A stretch of DNA of 64,000 bases from Polaromonas sp. SP1 (lineage in GTDB: Bacteria; Pseudomonadota; Gammaproteobacteria; Burkholderiales; Burkholderiaceae_C), in contig NZ_CP031013.1 of the NCBI RefSeq assembly GCF_003711205.1, positions 558,001 through 622,000 of the forward strand. The letters are read 5' to 3'. The notes below the pieces were generated by a model. The model saw nothing but the letters and a program-made list of their open reading frames with translations, did not search any database and had not been told where the DNA came from. How positions within the stretch are numbered: position 1 is the stretch's first letter; each line of letters opens with the position of its first letter. The position numbers and the translations under genes were made by a program. Positions 63,715-64,000 of the stretch are shown here, piece by piece.

Positions 63715-64000
63715 GGCCTGGCACTCCCCGGTGCCGGCGCCGAGGCGGCCGCTGCGGGCTCGTCCTTGTAGGTCACGTACTGCGTGATGGCCGGTGTGAC
63801 CGTGCGCATCTGCAGCTTCTCTTTGGCCAGCTTTTCAACCTTCAAGGGCGTGGCTTGCGCGCGCTTTTCCACTTGCAGGCGTTCATTGGTCGTTTCGAGC
63901 TTGCGGCTTTCCGCGGCCGCCTTCTCGAGCTCGACATACAGGCGCCGCGATTCGTACTGCGTGCGTACGAGGTATAGCGCACTGACCAGCACCGCAAGCA
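63711..64000 (-). CDS. ftsL: Cell division protein FtsL, 5' end outside the window
   Basis: Small bitopic protein of the FtsBLQ complex. The window ends within its membrane segment (LAVLVSALYLVRTQYESRRLY), so a short N-terminus and start codon are missing. The visible part continues as a coiled coil (YVELEKAAAESRKLETTNERLQVEKRAQ region), then a C-terminal Ala/Pro tail. It is the most upstream dcw gene visible; mraZ and rsmH would be expected beyond the edge. It overlaps ftsI by ATGA. Confidence 0.93.
   Translation of the reverse strand, partial: LAVLVSALYLVRTQYESRRLYVELEKAAAESRKLETTNERLQVEKRAQATPLKVEKLAKEKLQMRTVTPAITQYVTYKDEPAAAASAPAPGSARP

Overview
The window is a dense, GC-rich (roughly two-thirds G+C by eye) chromosomal segment from a betaproteobacterium, most likely Comamonadaceae (Polaromonas/Rhodoferax/Variovorax-like). 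This rests on gene order (division/cell-wall cluster ending ftsA-ftsZ-lpxC; ffh next to ypjD; pilSR next to ampD; nrdAB followed by an Ala/Lys-rich histone-like gene) and on two families of short intergenic repeats that I associate with this family. No phage, IS element, CRISPR array or plasmid function was seen; it reads as core chromosome with small repeats.

Layout. 0.1-6.7 kb: enoyl-CoA hydratase, tRNA-Met, a small secreted protein, miaB, then an overlapping three-gene signalling operon matching enterobacterial glrK(qseE)-qseG-glrR(qseF). 6.7-10.5 kb: a regulatory region with two GlrR-type sites, two IHF-type sites and a -24/-12 sigma-54 promoter, then opgG-opgH for periplasmic glucans. 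10.7-17 kb: ffh (reverse), then ypjD, a small zinc-finger-like protein, pilS, pilR and ampD (forward, overlapping). 17.2-22.9 kb: nrdA-nrdB behind two NrdR-type boxes, a histone H1-like protein and a DUF167 protein. 22.9-36.7 kb: mostly reverse-strand housekeeping genes (sugar kinase, DUF3426 protein, prmA, accC-accB, a TlpA-like thioredoxin, aroG, tldD, a dehydrogenase, rodA), with mpl forward. 36.8-45.6 kb: mostly forward genes (hydrolase, RNase II-type enzyme, TonB-like protein, aroE, mtgA, a PlsC/CdsA pair, ruvC) plus one reverse secreted lectin-like protein. 45.7-46.4 kb: a DUF4124 gene interrupted by a stop codon and a 57-residue membrane protein. 46.4-64 kb: the dcw cluster on the reverse strand, read ftsL-ftsI-murE-murF-mraY-murD-ftsW-murG-murC-ddl-ftsQ-ftsA-ftsZ-lpxC, with ftsL cut by the window edge.

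A large share of the genes serve the envelope: peptidoglycan precursors (murC-G, mraY, ddl), polymerisation and division (ftsW, ftsI, rodA, mtgA, ftsA/Q/L/Z), recycling (ampD, mpl), lipid A (lpxC), phospholipid (plsC/cdsA-like) and osmoregulated glucans (opgGH).

Most interesting signals: (1) a probable transcription attenuator upstream of aroG, with a 24-codon leader ORF carrying seven aromatic codons among eight, a strong terminator and a matching anti-terminator segment inside the leader ORF; (2) a sigma-54/IHF/GlrR-type control region placing opgGH next to, and probably under, the GlrKR system; (3) a self-complementary insertion of about 260 bp between murG and murC, at a junction that looks like a former ATGA overlap; (4) a short repeat family with in-frame copies inside aroE and murG; (5) an acidic insertion of about 100 residues in MurD.
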